This document shows, piece by piece, positions 17,501 through 25,153 of a stretch of DNA of 64,000 nt. The DNA is taken from positions 1 to 64,000 of the forward strand of contig JASFBA010000084.1 of assembly GCA_036172265.1 (NCBI GenBank), read 5' to 3'. The first letter of the stretch is position 1. The number at the start of each line of letters is the position of its first letter. Under the pieces are notes generated by a model, which made no database searches, was not told where the DNA came from, and saw only the letters and a program-made list of their open reading frames with translations. The DNA is from JASFBA01 sp036172265. Lineage in GTDB: Bacteria; Chloroflexota; Chloroflexia; DTKN01. The translations under genes were made by a program, and so were the position numbers.

Positions 17501-18216
17501 CCTCGTTCCACATACAGGGCAAAGGTGAACTCGGCCCGCACCTCGTCGTACAGGGCGATGTAGAAGTTGGGCGCATCCAGGACGCACTGTACCGCCTGGT
17601 AAATCGCCGGGAGGAGTTCGTCCAGTTCCAGCGTCGTGACCGCCAGGGCGATACGGTTGACGGCCTCCAGCGCGGCCAGTTCGCGGCGGCGACGTTCGTA
17701 GATAAGGGCATCGGCCAGGGCAATTCCGGCCTGTTCGGCCAGATGCTTCAAATAGCGGCGTTCGCCGGGCGGGTAAGGCTGGCCGGAACGCTTCTCCCCC
17801 AGGTGCAACCAGCCAAGCAACTTGCCCTCCAGGAGGATGGGCACGAGCAGCCGGCTACCCAGGATTTCCAGCGCCTCTCTTTCCTCTCCGGAAAGGACCG
17901 AAAACCACCTCTTTTCCCGTTCCAGGTCTACGGGCCGGGGAGAGGAAAAAAGGCGTCGGGCCACATTTCCCTCGACCGGAAAGGAGAGCTCCTGGCACTT
18001 TTCCGGCAGGCCGCGAACTTTCCGCACCCGGTAGGGTTCCCTTTCCTCCTCGTGCAACACCAGCGCTGCTGTCTTCGGCTGAAGGGTCTCTGTCACCCGT
18101 TCCAGGAGTTGTTCCATGAGCACGGGCAACTCCTGGAGGCGCACCAGGGCCGGGTCCGGGCTTGCCCTCCGACGACTATGCCGCTGAGGAGATGTCGGCT
18201 CTTCCGTCGGATTCAC
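14566..18216 (-). CDS. Large multi-GAF sensor histidine kinase
   Basis: The 1216-residue soluble kinase has five GAF domains in series (about 25-175, 190-340, 360-515, 530-685, 705-855). GAF2 and GAF5 share 'NFYIALYDE/EE' openings, suggesting internal duplication. A PAS domain (about 862-985) follows, then HisKA with His1001 in 'SMIVHDLRGPLTAI' and a HATPase domain with 'NLLHNAIKYS', 'DYGVGI' and 'GTGLGLAFC'. The chain of GAFs implies integration of several small-molecule or redox/light cues; none can be named. The ATG overlaps the stop of the upstream glycosyltransferase by 4 bp, making it the last gene of the pyrF operon. No cognate regulator is present. Confidence 0.9.
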   Translation of the reverse strand: MNPTEEPTSPQRHSRRRASPDPALVRLQELPVLMEQLLERVTETLQPKTAALVLHEEEREPYRVRKVRGLPEKCQELSFPVEGNVARRLFSSPRPVDLEREKRWFSVLSGEEREALEILGSRLLVPILLEGKLLGWLHLGEKRSGQPYPPGERRYLKHLAEQAGIALADALIYERRRRELAALEAVNRIALAVTTLELDELLPAIYQAVQCVLDAPNFYIALYDEVRAEFTFALYVERGKPAEPPPGRWPLGEGLSSEIVRQRRPIVTDDYLSECARRSVPPGGKPGKAWLGVPMIFCDQVIGVMVASTFEAETVYGEEDVRLFSTIASQVAGAVQNARLYRESRRRLEELTALFQVGTQILSTFDLSEVLNAVCREAVRLLQATSAYICDWNEERKESTVIAEYMGTEASPRERVSDLGMTYSDTFIAKVLERGRPYTMRLSDPDLPPAEREHIEYFGGNTVLLLPLLARGRAIGFIEVWESRYDRTFTEDEILLGQNLASLTAAAIENVRLYARTDLALSRRVGELEAIEEIARELNTSLDFQRVFEVLLDRAMAATGAAAGMVAMRTPDGKGLQLVIQHGYPEEAERYRTQPWDIRHGIVGQVVRTGRPALVADVRLDPDYIGVCPTTCSEVAVPIMAGGQAIGVINLESERLAAFDEEHRRFLERLAEHAAIAIQNARLFQERERRITELAILNEIGRAVSSALDLNELLEVIYRQVSRLFDTTNFYIALYEEETDEWEVPLNIEHGERQPPERYQVGRGLTGYIIRNKMPLLFRTMAEIQEFITREGIAPLGPLSRSWLGVPLIAADRVVGVMTIQDYGRENCYSEQDLALFSTVAAQAAIAIANARLFYRIREARDRLQAVLDSTGDGVLLLDGKGQILLANPPVERWFGLSRGKLLGYSLFRLLQEVSGGRPEVRRILMKELARGRRALRRDDRAVLRGSLEVEGWAGRSFEWLSLPVQEQGERPMARLLVLRDTTEARAAERMREDLISMIVHDLRGPLTAILGALETLLTRDVGPLSETQRSLLRVAEEGGRHLLNLVDTLLDIRRLEAGRMPFHFQSVDLPEVVRRAVVHLEPLIQERRLRVALEFPADLPAVRADVERIGQVVENLLHNAIKYSYPGGLIQICAWEERPAVVCAVTDYGVGIPKAEQERIFEKFVQVHRKGAPPGTGLGLAFCRLAVEAHGGMIRVKSEEGRGSTFSFTLPIWEA

Positions 18217-19364
18217 AGGAATTGCTCCTCCAACAACTGCCGGTACAAGTCGGCCGTCTCCCAGGCCATCTTCTCCCAGCGAAAACGACGGGCCTGTGCC
18301 AGACCACGCCGGCGCAGTTCCGCCCGCAGTTCTGCCTCCTCCAGCAGGCGTCGCATAGCCTCGGCCATCGCTTCCACATCCTCTGCCCCTACCTGCAACC
18401 CACCCGGGCCGACCACTTCAGGCAGGCTGGCCGCCGTCGAAACCACGACAGGCGTTCCGCAAGCCATCGCCTCCAGCGGAGGCAGTCCAAAGCCTTCGTA
18501 GAGGGAAGGGTAGAAAAAGGCCTCGGCTCCATTATACCACAACGGCAGTTCCTCGCGGGGGACAAAGCCCGGAAAGAGGACCCGGTCGGCCAGCCCTAGG
18601 ACCTCGACTTCCCGGAAGATTTCGGCATAGCCCCAGCCCCGGGCACCGACCAGGATGAGGAAAACGCCGGCCGGGCGCAGGCGGGCATAGGCCTGGACCA
18701 GCCGTAGCAGATTCTTGCGCGGTTCCAGGTTGCCCACGTAGAGAAAATAACGTTCGGGCAGGCCTCGCCGCCGGCGGAAGTCCTCCACCTCTTCGAGCGG
18801 CAGCGGTCGGAAGTCGGCATCCACGCCGGGGTAGATCACCCGGATGCGCCCGGCCGGAACGCGGAGGAGCGTTTCGACCTCCCGGCGGGTATAGTCGGAG
18901 ATGGCGATGACGGCCCGCGCCCGCCGAACGCTCAGGCGGGTAAGGAGGCCCAGATACAGCCGCCGGCCCCGGGGATGGACCTGGGGGCAACGCCAGAAAG
19001 CCAGATCCATTACCGTGACCACGATGGGGCAGGGGGTCCAGAGCGGGGCGACGTTCATCGTGGCGTGGAGCAGGTGAATCCCGTCTTTCCAAAGATGCCA
19101 GGGAAAGGCCAGATGTTCCCAGAGGATGCGCACCGTCGGCTTCCGCAGGGGAAGGAGGCTCAGGCGGGTCTGGAGGTGGGGGGCAGAGGGGAAGGTTTCT
19201 AACGCCTCTGGGAAGGGGAGATAGACCAGGGCCTCAGCGGGCAGGGCAATGCCGGCCAGCCCTTGAATCAGGTGGCGAATGTAACTGCTGACACCGCTTT
19301 GCCGGTACGTCCCGGCCTCCCCCCACAGGAACGCCTGGATGCCGATGCGCTTCTTTCCCTTCAC
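18213..19364 (-). CDS. GT4-type glycosyltransferase (family 1)
   Basis: The 383-residue GT-B enzyme has an N-terminal acceptor domain containing 'SGVSSYIRHLIQGLAG'. Its C-terminal nucleotide-sugar domain carries 'FLYVGNLEPRKNLLRLVQAY', 'VLFPGFVPREELPLWYNGAEAFFYPSLYEGFGLPPLEAMA', here shortened to the EGFGLPPLEAMACGTPVV signature, and the usual catalytic Glu pair EGFGLPPLE. The start is GTG 19364, overlapping the upstream stop as GTGA. The longer frame upstream translates to antisense-like sequence and is rejected. Mannosyl- or hexosyl-transferase activity is the family norm; the specific sugar is unknown. Confidence 0.88.
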   Translation of the reverse strand: MKGKKRIGIQAFLWGEAGTYRQSGVSSYIRHLIQGLAGIALPAEALVYLPFPEALETFPSAPHLQTRLSLLPLRKPTVRILWEHLAFPWHLWKDGIHLLHATMNVAPLWTPCPIVVTVMDLAFWRCPQVHPRGRRLYLGLLTRLSVRRARAVIAISDYTRREVETLLRVPAGRIRVIYPGVDADFRPLPLEEVEDFRRRRGLPERYFLYVGNLEPRKNLLRLVQAYARLRPAGVFLILVGARGWGYAEIFREVEVLGLADRVLFPGFVPREELPLWYNGAEAFFYPSLYEGFGLPPLEAMACGTPVVVSTAASLPEVVGPGGLQVGAEDVEAMAEAMRRLLEEAELRAELRRRGLAQARRFRWEKMAWETADLYRQLLEEQFL

Positions 19365-20644
19365 GGCCGCCCCTCCACCTCGGCAGCGATATCCCTGCGC
19401 CAGGCACAACGGGGAAAGTGCACCTTCTCCGCTTCCCGGTAGGCTTTCTGACGGGCGGCGGCGAGGGTTGGCCCCATCCCGAGCACAAAAAGCGCCCTCC
19501 CGCCGGCCGTGACCACCCGGCATGTCAGCCCAACCGGACGGGCCGGGCGCAGCCAGGAGGCTAAGGGGTTGCTCTCCGCCAGGAGGCGGGTGGCGTGGTG
19601 AAAGACGAGTGTTTCGGCTTCATAGAGGCCGGAGAGCGGCTCCCCCTCGGGGCAGGGGCCGGGATAATCCTCGGATACCAAGGCCAAAGCCACAGCGGCC
19701 TCCTCCCGCCAGGAAGGGGATGTCTCCGGCAGCCCTCCCTGGGCGGCGGCCTGGAGCAGAGGGGAAATTTCTCCGGCCCAGCGGGGCAAGGACACGACGG
19801 CGTGCAGGTCGTCCAATCCCCAGGAAACCTCGCGCAGAAGGGGCCTCGGTTCGGCCAGGAGGATACGCAGTTGCAGGAAGGCCGGCCGCAACAGGCCGGC
19901 CTCCGCCAGGGCGGCCAAGGCCGGCCGGCCCACCTCGTCCATCAAGCGTTCCTCCAAAGCCCGGTCGCCGTAAGGAGCATAGGCTCCCATCCCTTCCGTC
20001 GGCGGGCCGGTTTCCCCCTCGTAACGGCGGTCATAAGGCCGGCTCACCCCAAGGGAGAGGGCCCGCCGCCCGTCGCTGAGCAGGGCCAGGGAAACCTCCA
20101 CCCCAGGCCGGTCCTCCTCGATGCACACCTCGGCTCGGGGATCCAGCCTGAACAGCCGCTCCAGTTCGCAGAAAGCGACCAGACGGTCCTGCACCCGGAC
20201 GGCCTCGGGAGGGACGGCCGCCTCTAGGCGCAACCAGAGGGGAAGGGGTCGGCTGGCCAGGTACCGTTCGGCTGCTTCTTTCTCGTGGAAGGCGCGGCCC
20301 TCCACACAGGGGACGCCGCCTTTGCGCAAGAGTGTCCGTGCTTCCTCGCGGTGACGCAGAGCCTGCCAGGCTCGTTTTCCCACCCCTACCACCGGCAAGC
20401 CCATATCGCCCAGGACCTCGACCCAATCCGGCATCCCCTGTGCCACCACCAGATTTACCTGCCGGGAAAAAGCCCACTGAGCCGCTTCGGCAGCATATTC
20501 TGGGGAAAAAGGGGGAGGTCCTACCAGGAGGGCCGTGCCAGCATTGCCGGGGGCGCAGAAAATCCGCTCGACGGAAGGTTCGGAAAAGAGTTTCCAGGCT
20601 AGGGCGTGGAGCGCCGCTCCGCTGCCCAGCAAAAGGACCTGCAT
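19361..20644 (-). CDS. PurD-like (GAR synthetase) homologue with degraded active site
   Basis: The 427-residue protein has the overall layout of phosphoribosylamine-glycine ligase: N-terminal 'VLLLGSGAALHALAWKL..SVERIFCAPGNAGTA' and C-terminal 'GLTCRVVTAGGRALFVLGMGPTLAAARQKAY'. Key ATP-grasp signatures are altered. The lysine/glycine loop expected as VKADGLAAGKGV reads WLRLEAAVPPEAV. The aqDHKR region reads RPYDRR, and the metal-binding EFNxRFGDPE region reads EVSWGLDDLH. GREHAL near the N-terminus reads AALHAL. This suggests a pseudo-enzyme or changed chemistry rather than a working purine enzyme. It lies between DUF951 (TAATG junction) and a glycosyltransferase (GTGA overlap) in the pyrF operon. 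Confidence 0.75.
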   Translation of the reverse strand: MQVLLLGSGAALHALAWKLFSEPSVERIFCAPGNAGTALLVGPPPFSPEYAAEAAQWAFSRQVNLVVAQGMPDWVEVLGDMGLPVVGVGKRAWQALRHREEARTLLRKGGVPCVEGRAFHEKEAAERYLASRPLPLWLRLEAAVPPEAVRVQDRLVAFCELERLFRLDPRAEVCIEEDRPGVEVSLALLSDGRRALSLGVSRPYDRRYEGETGPPTEGMGAYAPYGDRALEERLMDEVGRPALAALAEAGLLRPAFLQLRILLAEPRPLLREVSWGLDDLHAVVSLPRWAGEISPLLQAAAQGGLPETSPSWREEAAVALALVSEDYPGPCPEGEPLSGLYEAETLVFHHATRLLAESNPLASWLRPARPVGLTCRVVTAGGRALFVLGMGPTLAAARQKAYREAEKVHFPRCAWRRDIAAEVEGRP

Positions 20645-20850
20645 TATTTCTCCACCTCTTCCTCTCCAGGAAGCACGGTCCGCAACCGGCGGCGAAACTG
20701 TTCCCAACGGAGAAGAATCACCCGGCCGCAGGTCAGACAGCGCAGCCGGATGTCGCTCCCGATGCGAGTGACCTGCCAGGTATCCCCTCCACATGGATGC
20801 GGTTTGCGCAGGCGAACTCGGTCGCCGAGCGCCACCTCCGGGACGTTCAT
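20644..20850 (-). CDS. DUF951 family small protein
   Basis: This 68-residue protein carries the DUF951 signature: 'LGDRVRLRKPHPCGGDTWQVTRIG' near the N-terminus and 'DIRLRCLTCGRVILL' with a CxxC pair, suggesting a small metal-binding SH3-like barrel. ATG 20850 overlaps the pyrF stop by 4 bp, and its own stop overlaps the next ATG (TAATG), so it is embedded in the operon. Function is not established. Confidence 0.85.
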   Translation of the reverse strand: MNVPEVALGDRVRLRKPHPCGGDTWQVTRIGSDIRLRCLTCGRVILLRWEQFRRRLRTVLPGEEEVEK

Positions 20851-21683
20851 GGCAACACCTTTTCGGCCGACCTCCGCGCCTGATGGATGGCCCGGCACAG
20901 GCCTCGGGCCACCTGGGCCGCGGCTTCGGCAAAGTCGGGCCCGTCCGAGGCGTAGAGAATGGACCGGGAGACGTTCACCAGGACACGCTCGCCGGCCGAA
21001 TCCAGCCCGGCCTGGACGGCCTGGAGGAGGTCGCCCCCCTGCGGACCGATGCCGGGGATGAGGATGGGCAGTTCGGGACAGAGAGCCCGTACCCGGGCCA
21101 GTTCCTCCGGGGCGGTCGCACCGACCACCAGGCCACAGTTGCCGCGTTCGTTCCAGCGGCGCACTCGTTCGGCCACGGCCAGATAGAGCGGTCGGCCGTC
21201 CACCAGAAGGTCCTGGAGTTCACCGGCGCCGGGGTTGGAGGTGCGGCAGAGGATAAAGCAACCCCGCTCGGGGCGCTCCAGGAAGGGCATCAGGGCCTCG
21301 CCCCCCAGATAGGGGTTCAGGGTAACGGCATCGGCCTCCAGAAAATCGTAGAGGAAGCGGGCATAGAAGGCGGAGGAGTGGCCGATGTCGGCCCGCTTGG
21401 CATCGGCGATCACCAGGGCCGGGGTGTGCCGGTGGATGAAGGAGATCGTCCGGCGGAGGGTTTCCAGGCCGGCCGGGCCCAGTGCCTCGTAAAAGGCCAG
21501 GTTCGGCTTATAGGCGCAGGTCCAGGGGGCCGTGGCTTCCACGATGGACTGGATGAAGAAAAGGAGCGGGTCGGCACGATCCCGACATGCGGCCGGGAGA
21601 CGCTCTGGCACCACATCCAGCCCCACACAAAGGAGGCTATCGCTCTGGCGACACCGTTCCAGAAGTCGCTCTGTAAAGTTCAT
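20847..21683 (-). CDS. pyrF: Orotidine 5'-phosphate decarboxylase (type 2)
   Basis: The 278-residue protein decarboxylates OMP to UMP. Motifs are 'LCVGLDVVPERLP', the substrate-binding 'CAYKPNLAFYEALG' and the catalytic 'VIADAKRADIGHSS' (Lys-Asp). It is the longer type 2 form. ATG 21683 begins 'MNFTERLLERC', which matches family N-termini better than the upstream in-frame start at 21758. It heads a minus-strand operon ending with the multi-GAF kinase, and its promoter lies nearly 300 bp upstream. It is separated from pyrRBC, which sit about 34 kb away. Confidence 0.93.
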   Translation of the reverse strand: MNFTERLLERCRQSDSLLCVGLDVVPERLPAACRDRADPLLFFIQSIVEATAPWTCAYKPNLAFYEALGPAGLETLRRTISFIHRHTPALVIADAKRADIGHSSAFYARFLYDFLEADAVTLNPYLGGEALMPFLERPERGCFILCRTSNPGAGELQDLLVDGRPLYLAVAERVRRWNERGNCGLVVGATAPEELARVRALCPELPILIPGIGPQGGDLLQAVQAGLDSAGERVLVNVSRSILYASDGPDFAEAAAQVARGLCRAIHQARRSAEKVLP

Positions 21684-21966
21684 CGGCCTTTTGCCCAACG
21701 CAATACCCACGCCGAAGGCTTTTAGCCCGGCCCAGGCCCAAAGGGCGCACCCGGACACGGACCATCCGGGCTTGCACCAAGTCAGGACGGGCTATTGGCC
21801 GCAGGCCCGAAGTAAGTCCAGTGGTCTTGCATTTCTACAAAATAACCAGGTAGAATAGGATGTTGCTGCCAGGTCGTTTCCCTGCACCTGGAGCACAGGC
21901 TGAAACCTGCGCTACAGAACGACGGGCGGAAATGCCCCAAGCATCGTTCGGCAGGGAGTTATCCCA

Positions 21967-21995
21967 ATTGTACTACACTCCGGGCCGGCACGCAA
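21967..21995 (-). promoter_or_regulatory. Promoter for the pyrF operon
   Basis: On the minus strand, TTGCGT (21995-21990), 17 bp and TACAAT (21972-21967). The predicted leader to pyrF is about 280 nt. Confidence 0.65.
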
Positions 21996-22010
21996 CAGCA
22001 CCTTGTTGCG
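21991..22010. promoter_or_regulatory. Inverted repeat joining two divergent -35 boxes
   Basis: CGCAACA-GCACCT-TGTTGCG is a perfect 7-bp inverted repeat. Its arms include most of the -35 hexamers of the pyrF-operon and cupin promoters. It may be a regulator site or simply the consequence of two facing TTGCG boxes. Confidence 0.45.
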
Positions 22011-22034
22011 AAAAGGCCATCGGAGTGTTATAAT
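22006..22034 (+). promoter_or_regulatory. Promoter for cupin gene 22092
   Basis: TTGCGA (22006-22011), a 17-bp spacer and TATAAT (22029-22034). Confidence 0.75.
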
Positions 22035-22091
22035 AAAAATGTCTTTTATGGACAACCACCAGGGAAATGCCCGATGACCTCGGAGGAGACG

Positions 22092-22445
22092 ATGGGTAAA
22101 GTGAACCTTGCCGCATTGGGAACCAGGCTGGAAACCCCGTGGGTGCCCGTGGAGTTCGCTCAGGTGGATGATTACCATGCTCTACTCGTCCTCTACCAGG
22201 GCAGTTACCCCCCTCACTACCACAATAAAGATGAATTCTTCCTGGTCCTCTCCGGCACAGTGGATATCGAGATCGAAGGCGGGGGCACCGTGACGCTCCA
22301 TGAAAAGGAGGGGCTGGTCGTCCGGGCCGGCCTGCACCACCGTTCCATCGCCCGCACCCCCAGTGCCCTGGTGCTCCTCTTCGAGGCCAAGGACATTACC
22401 TACAACCCGGTAGTGATGGTGGGCCAGGTCCAGGAACAGGACTAG
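22092..22445 (+). CDS. Small single-domain cupin
   Basis: The 117-residue protein is one conserved beta-barrel. Cupin motif 1 is visible as 'GSYPPHYHNKDEFFLVLSG' (metal-binding His-x-His...Glu pattern) and motif 2 as 'GLVVRAGLHHRSIA'. Start ATG 22092 is chosen because CGGAGGAG lies 5 bp upstream; ATG 22074 in frame is the alternative. Ligand or enzymatic role cannot be told. It leads a plus-strand series with the coiled-coil gene only 8 bp downstream. Confidence 0.8.
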   Translation: MGKVNLAALGTRLETPWVPVEFAQVDDYHALLVLYQGSYPPHYHNKDEFFLVLSGTVDIEIEGGGTVTLHEKEGLVVRAGLHHRSIARTPSALVLLFEAKDITYNPVVMVGQVQEQD

Positions 22446-22453
22446 GAGGTGAT

Positions 22454-23422
22454 ATGCTGGAAGATTTTCTCTCCCGGATGGGCGAACTGCGCCTGGAAAT
22501 GGAACGGCTGGCCGGCCAGGCCCAGGAACTGGAGCGCGTGGTTCAGGAGCAGCAACTTCGCTTGGAGGAAATGGACCTCTTGGTGCGCCAGCGCGATGAA
22601 CAACTGGCCGAACGTCAGGCCCGGGTGGAAGAACTAGAGGAAAGGCTTCGCCGGCGTGATCGGGAACTGGCCGAAATGCAGGCCCGCCTGGCCGAGGCCG
22701 AGGCGACATGTCTACGCCAGAAGGAGGAACTGGCGGAACTTCGGGTCCTGCTTTCCCAGCGCGAGGAGAGCGAGGTCGCATTGCGCGAGGAACTGGCCCT
22801 CCAGGAACGGCCGGCCGCGCTGGAGCCGGTAACGTTGCCGGTCCAGGCTCTCCTGGAGCGCCTTTCCGCACTCGAAGGACTGTCCCGTCAACAGGCGGCC
22901 GAACTGGCCGGCCTGCGCTCCACCTTCCAGGAGGAACTCTCTCGCCTGAACGGCCGGTTGGAGCGTCTGGAGGCCGGCCTGCGGGTTGCCCCGCTACCGG
23001 CCGCCCCGCCGGTGGAAGCGCCGGCCGTGGCCATCGCTCCTCCCCCGGTCGAACTGGTCGCCGACCCCGTCCAGGCCCTCCTCCAGGAAACGCTGGAAAG
23101 CCTTCCGAGGGCCCTTTGCATCGGCCTGGGGAGCCTGGACGGCTTGAACGTCGCCCTAGTTGCTCGCCAGGAATGGGCCGCGGAACCGCTGGAAGTGGAG
23201 TTGGCCGAGTTGACCGCCGAGGCCGGACGCATCGCTTCTGCCCTGGGCACCGGCCCTCTGCTGACCTTGGCCTTCCAGACCGGGGCCGAGCACTGCCTGA
23301 TCTCCCCGATCAGCGAAGACCATTTTGCCTTCGTAGTCACTCCGGCTGCTTCGGCGGACGACTTCCGGCGCGCCCAGGCCGTGCTCCTGCAGGCCGCCAG
23401 CCGCCTGAACGAACTGTTCTGA
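22454..23422 (+). CDS. Coiled-coil protein with C-terminal Roadblock/LC7-like domain
   Basis: The 322-residue protein has a long heptad-rich coiled coil at residues 1-120, a second helical segment at about 130-185 and a Pro/Ala-rich linker at about 187-215. A compact alpha/beta domain at about 215-322 ('ALCIGLGSLDGLNVALVAR ... GPLLTLAFQTGAEHCLISPISEDHFAFVVT') resembles Roadblock/LC7 dimerisation domains often tied to small GTPases such as MglA. No MglA gene is nearby. ATG 22454 follows AGGAGGTG. Cytoskeletal or polarity scaffolding is a plausible but unproven role. Confidence 0.6.
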   Translation: MLEDFLSRMGELRLEMERLAGQAQELERVVQEQQLRLEEMDLLVRQRDEQLAERQARVEELEERLRRRDRELAEMQARLAEAEATCLRQKEELAELRVLLSQREESEVALREELALQERPAALEPVTLPVQALLERLSALEGLSRQQAAELAGLRSTFQEELSRLNGRLERLEAGLRVAPLPAAPPVEAPAVAIAPPPVELVADPVQALLQETLESLPRALCIGLGSLDGLNVALVARQEWAAEPLEVELAELTAEAGRIASALGTGPLLTLAFQTGAEHCLISPISEDHFAFVVTPAASADDFRRAQAVLLQAASRLNELF

Positions 23423-23431
23423 GGGTCGCCT

Positions 23432-23716
23432 ATGGCCATCGGGTACTGCCAGATCGAACTCCACCTTCCCGATCATCACTCCCTCAAGGAAAAACGGGGC
23501 GTGCTCCGCTCCATCATCGCCCGCCTCCGCCAGGAGTTCAACGTCTCCGTTGCCGAACTGGACCACCAGGACCTCTGGCAATCGGCCTGTCTGGGGGTGG
23601 TCTCGATCGCTAACGAGACCTCCCGGCTTCACCACCTCCTGGAGAAGGTGGTACACTGGTTGGAGCAGAACCGGCCCGACGTCGAAGTAACCGGCTACCA
23701 GATCGAAATTCTCTAG
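23432..23716 (+). CDS. DUF503 (YlxP-like) protein
   Basis: The 94-residue protein is a full match to the DUF503 pattern: 'CQIELHLPDHHSLKEKRGVLRSIIARLRQEFNVSVAELDHQDLWQSACLGVVSIAN', quoted here only as its SLKEKR, FNVSVAE and DxQDLWQ cores. In Firmicutes the family lies in the nusA-infB-rbfA cluster and is thought to act in RNA or ribosome biology. Here it sits instead between a coiled-coil gene and murT. Confidence 0.88.
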   Translation: MAIGYCQIELHLPDHHSLKEKRGVLRSIIARLRQEFNVSVAELDHQDLWQSACLGVVSIANETSRLHHLLEKVVHWLEQNRPDVEVTGYQIEIL

Positions 23717-23757
23717 AGGACCCATCGGGCCGGGGAGACGGCTCCGGGAAAGCGCTG

Positions 23758-25143
23758 ATGGGTCTGGTACGTTTTTCGGCTTTGTTCCTGGGCCGGGCTG
23801 CCGGTTTCCTGAGCCGCACGCTGGGCAGAGGAGGGGGCACGACGCTGCCCGGTTGGGTAGCCCAGTTCCTGGATCGAAATCTAGTCTCGGACCTCTGTGC
23901 CCGCCTGGAGCGGGGAACAATCCTCCTCACCGGAACCAACGGCAAGACGACTACCGCCCGGATGCTGGCCCTGGTGCTCCGCGAGGCCGGCTGGCGACCG
24001 ATCCACAACCGCGCCGGGGCCAACTTGGTGGAGGGCATAGCCACCACCCTCCTCTATGCCAGCAACCTCCAGGGCCGGCCGGCCGGCGATAGCGGCCTTT
24101 TTGAAATGGATGAAGCCCACTTTCCTCGAGCCGTAGCCCTTTGCCGCCCCCGTCTAGTACTCCTCCATAACCTCTTCCGCGACCAACTGGACCGCTACGG
24201 CGAGGTGGATACGGTGGCCGGCCGCTGGGGTGAGGCCCTCCGTACCCTCCCGGCCACTGCCACCGTCCTCCTCAACGCCGACGATCCGGCCGTGGCCGAC
24301 CTGGGGGTCGGCCTGGCAGCCCGGGTGCTCTACTACGGGGTGGAGGCTCCGACCTTGGGCCGGCCAACTCCCGACCACACCGCCGACGCCCGCTACTGCC
24401 GACACTGCGGCGCCCCCTACGCCTATGCCCCGGCTTACTACGGCCACATCGGCCTCTACCGCTGCCCCCGCTGCGGCCATGCCCGCCCTCGGCCGGACAT
24501 CCTGCTGACGGTGACCAGGGTGGAGGAGGACGGCCGGCTGCAGGGGCACCTCCGCACCTCGGCCGGAGAGCGCGATTTCCGTCCCCCTCTCCCCGGTCTC
24601 TACAACGCCTACAACGCCCTGGCCGCCGTCGCCGCCGCTCTGGCCTTGGGGGTAAGCCTGGAGACCTGCCTGGAGTCCCTTTCTCACTTTCGGGCTGCCT
24701 TCGGCCGGCTGGAGCGCGCCTCGATCGGCGATCGGGAGATACTCCTGGCCTTGATCAAAAACCCGGTGGGTGTGGGACAGGTCCTGCAGATGCTCGCAAC
24801 CGGCGGCCGGACCTTCCCCTGCCTGATCGTCATCAACGACCGCATTGCCGACGGCACCGATGTCTCCTGGCTGTGGGACGCCGACTTCGAGGCTCTGGCC
24901 GGCAAGGCGTCTTCCCTCGTCGTTTCCGGCACCCGGGCCCGGGATATGGCCGTCCGCCTCAAGTACGCCGGGATAAACGGGGAAATGGTGGTAGAAGAGG
25001 ACCTGGAACAGGCCTTGGACATCGCCCTGTCTCGCACGCCGCCTGGGGCAACCCTCCACATCTTGCCCACCTACACGGCCATGCTGGAGGTGCGGGCACT
25101 CTTGGCCCGAAGGGGTTATGTGACGCCGTTCTGGGAAGACTGA
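23758..25143 (+). CDS. murT: MurT, Mur-ligase subunit of lipid II isoglutaminyl synthase
   Basis: The 461-residue Mur-ligase homologue has the ATP-binding 'ILLTGTNGKTTTARML' (P-loop). MurT-specific features are an inserted zinc ribbon (CRHCG ... CPRCG, about residues 215-242) and a C-terminal DUF1727-like domain ('LALIKNPVGVGQVLQML...NDRIADGTDVSWLWDADFE', shown partly). MurT with its amidotransferase partner GatD amidates the glutamate of lipid II. GatD normally follows directly, but here the next gene is a histidine kinase and no GatD is seen in the window. A short hydrophobic N-terminus ('FSALFLGRAAGF') may be a membrane contact. Confidence 0.9.
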   Translation: MGLVRFSALFLGRAAGFLSRTLGRGGGTTLPGWVAQFLDRNLVSDLCARLERGTILLTGTNGKTTTARMLALVLREAGWRPIHNRAGANLVEGIATTLLYASNLQGRPAGDSGLFEMDEAHFPRAVALCRPRLVLLHNLFRDQLDRYGEVDTVAGRWGEALRTLPATATVLLNADDPAVADLGVGLAARVLYYGVEAPTLGRPTPDHTADARYCRHCGAPYAYAPAYYGHIGLYRCPRCGHARPRPDILLTVTRVEEDGRLQGHLRTSAGERDFRPPLPGLYNAYNALAAVAAALALGVSLETCLESLSHFRAAFGRLERASIGDREILLALIKNPVGVGQVLQMLATGGRTFPCLIVINDRIADGTDVSWLWDADFEALAGKASSLVVSGTRARDMAVRLKYAGINGEMVVEEDLEQALDIALSRTPPGATLHILPTYTAMLEVRALLARRGYVTPFWED

Positions 25144-25153
25144 GAGGGTAGAG

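Larger units (their letters stand above)
21684..22091. other. Divergent intergenic region and long pyrF leader
   Basis: It contains back-to-back promoters (21967-21995 minus, 22006-22034 plus). Between 21684 and 21960 runs a nearly 280-nt pyrF leader. The leader contains a small palindromic segment around 21896-21915 (CAGG-CTGAAA-CCTG), of a type seen in many intergenic repeats. No riboswitch or attenuator was recognised. Confidence 0.5.

Noticed and set aside
21684..21960. Riboswitch in the pyrF leader
   Set aside because: I could not match any known riboswitch core by eye, only short palindromic filler.
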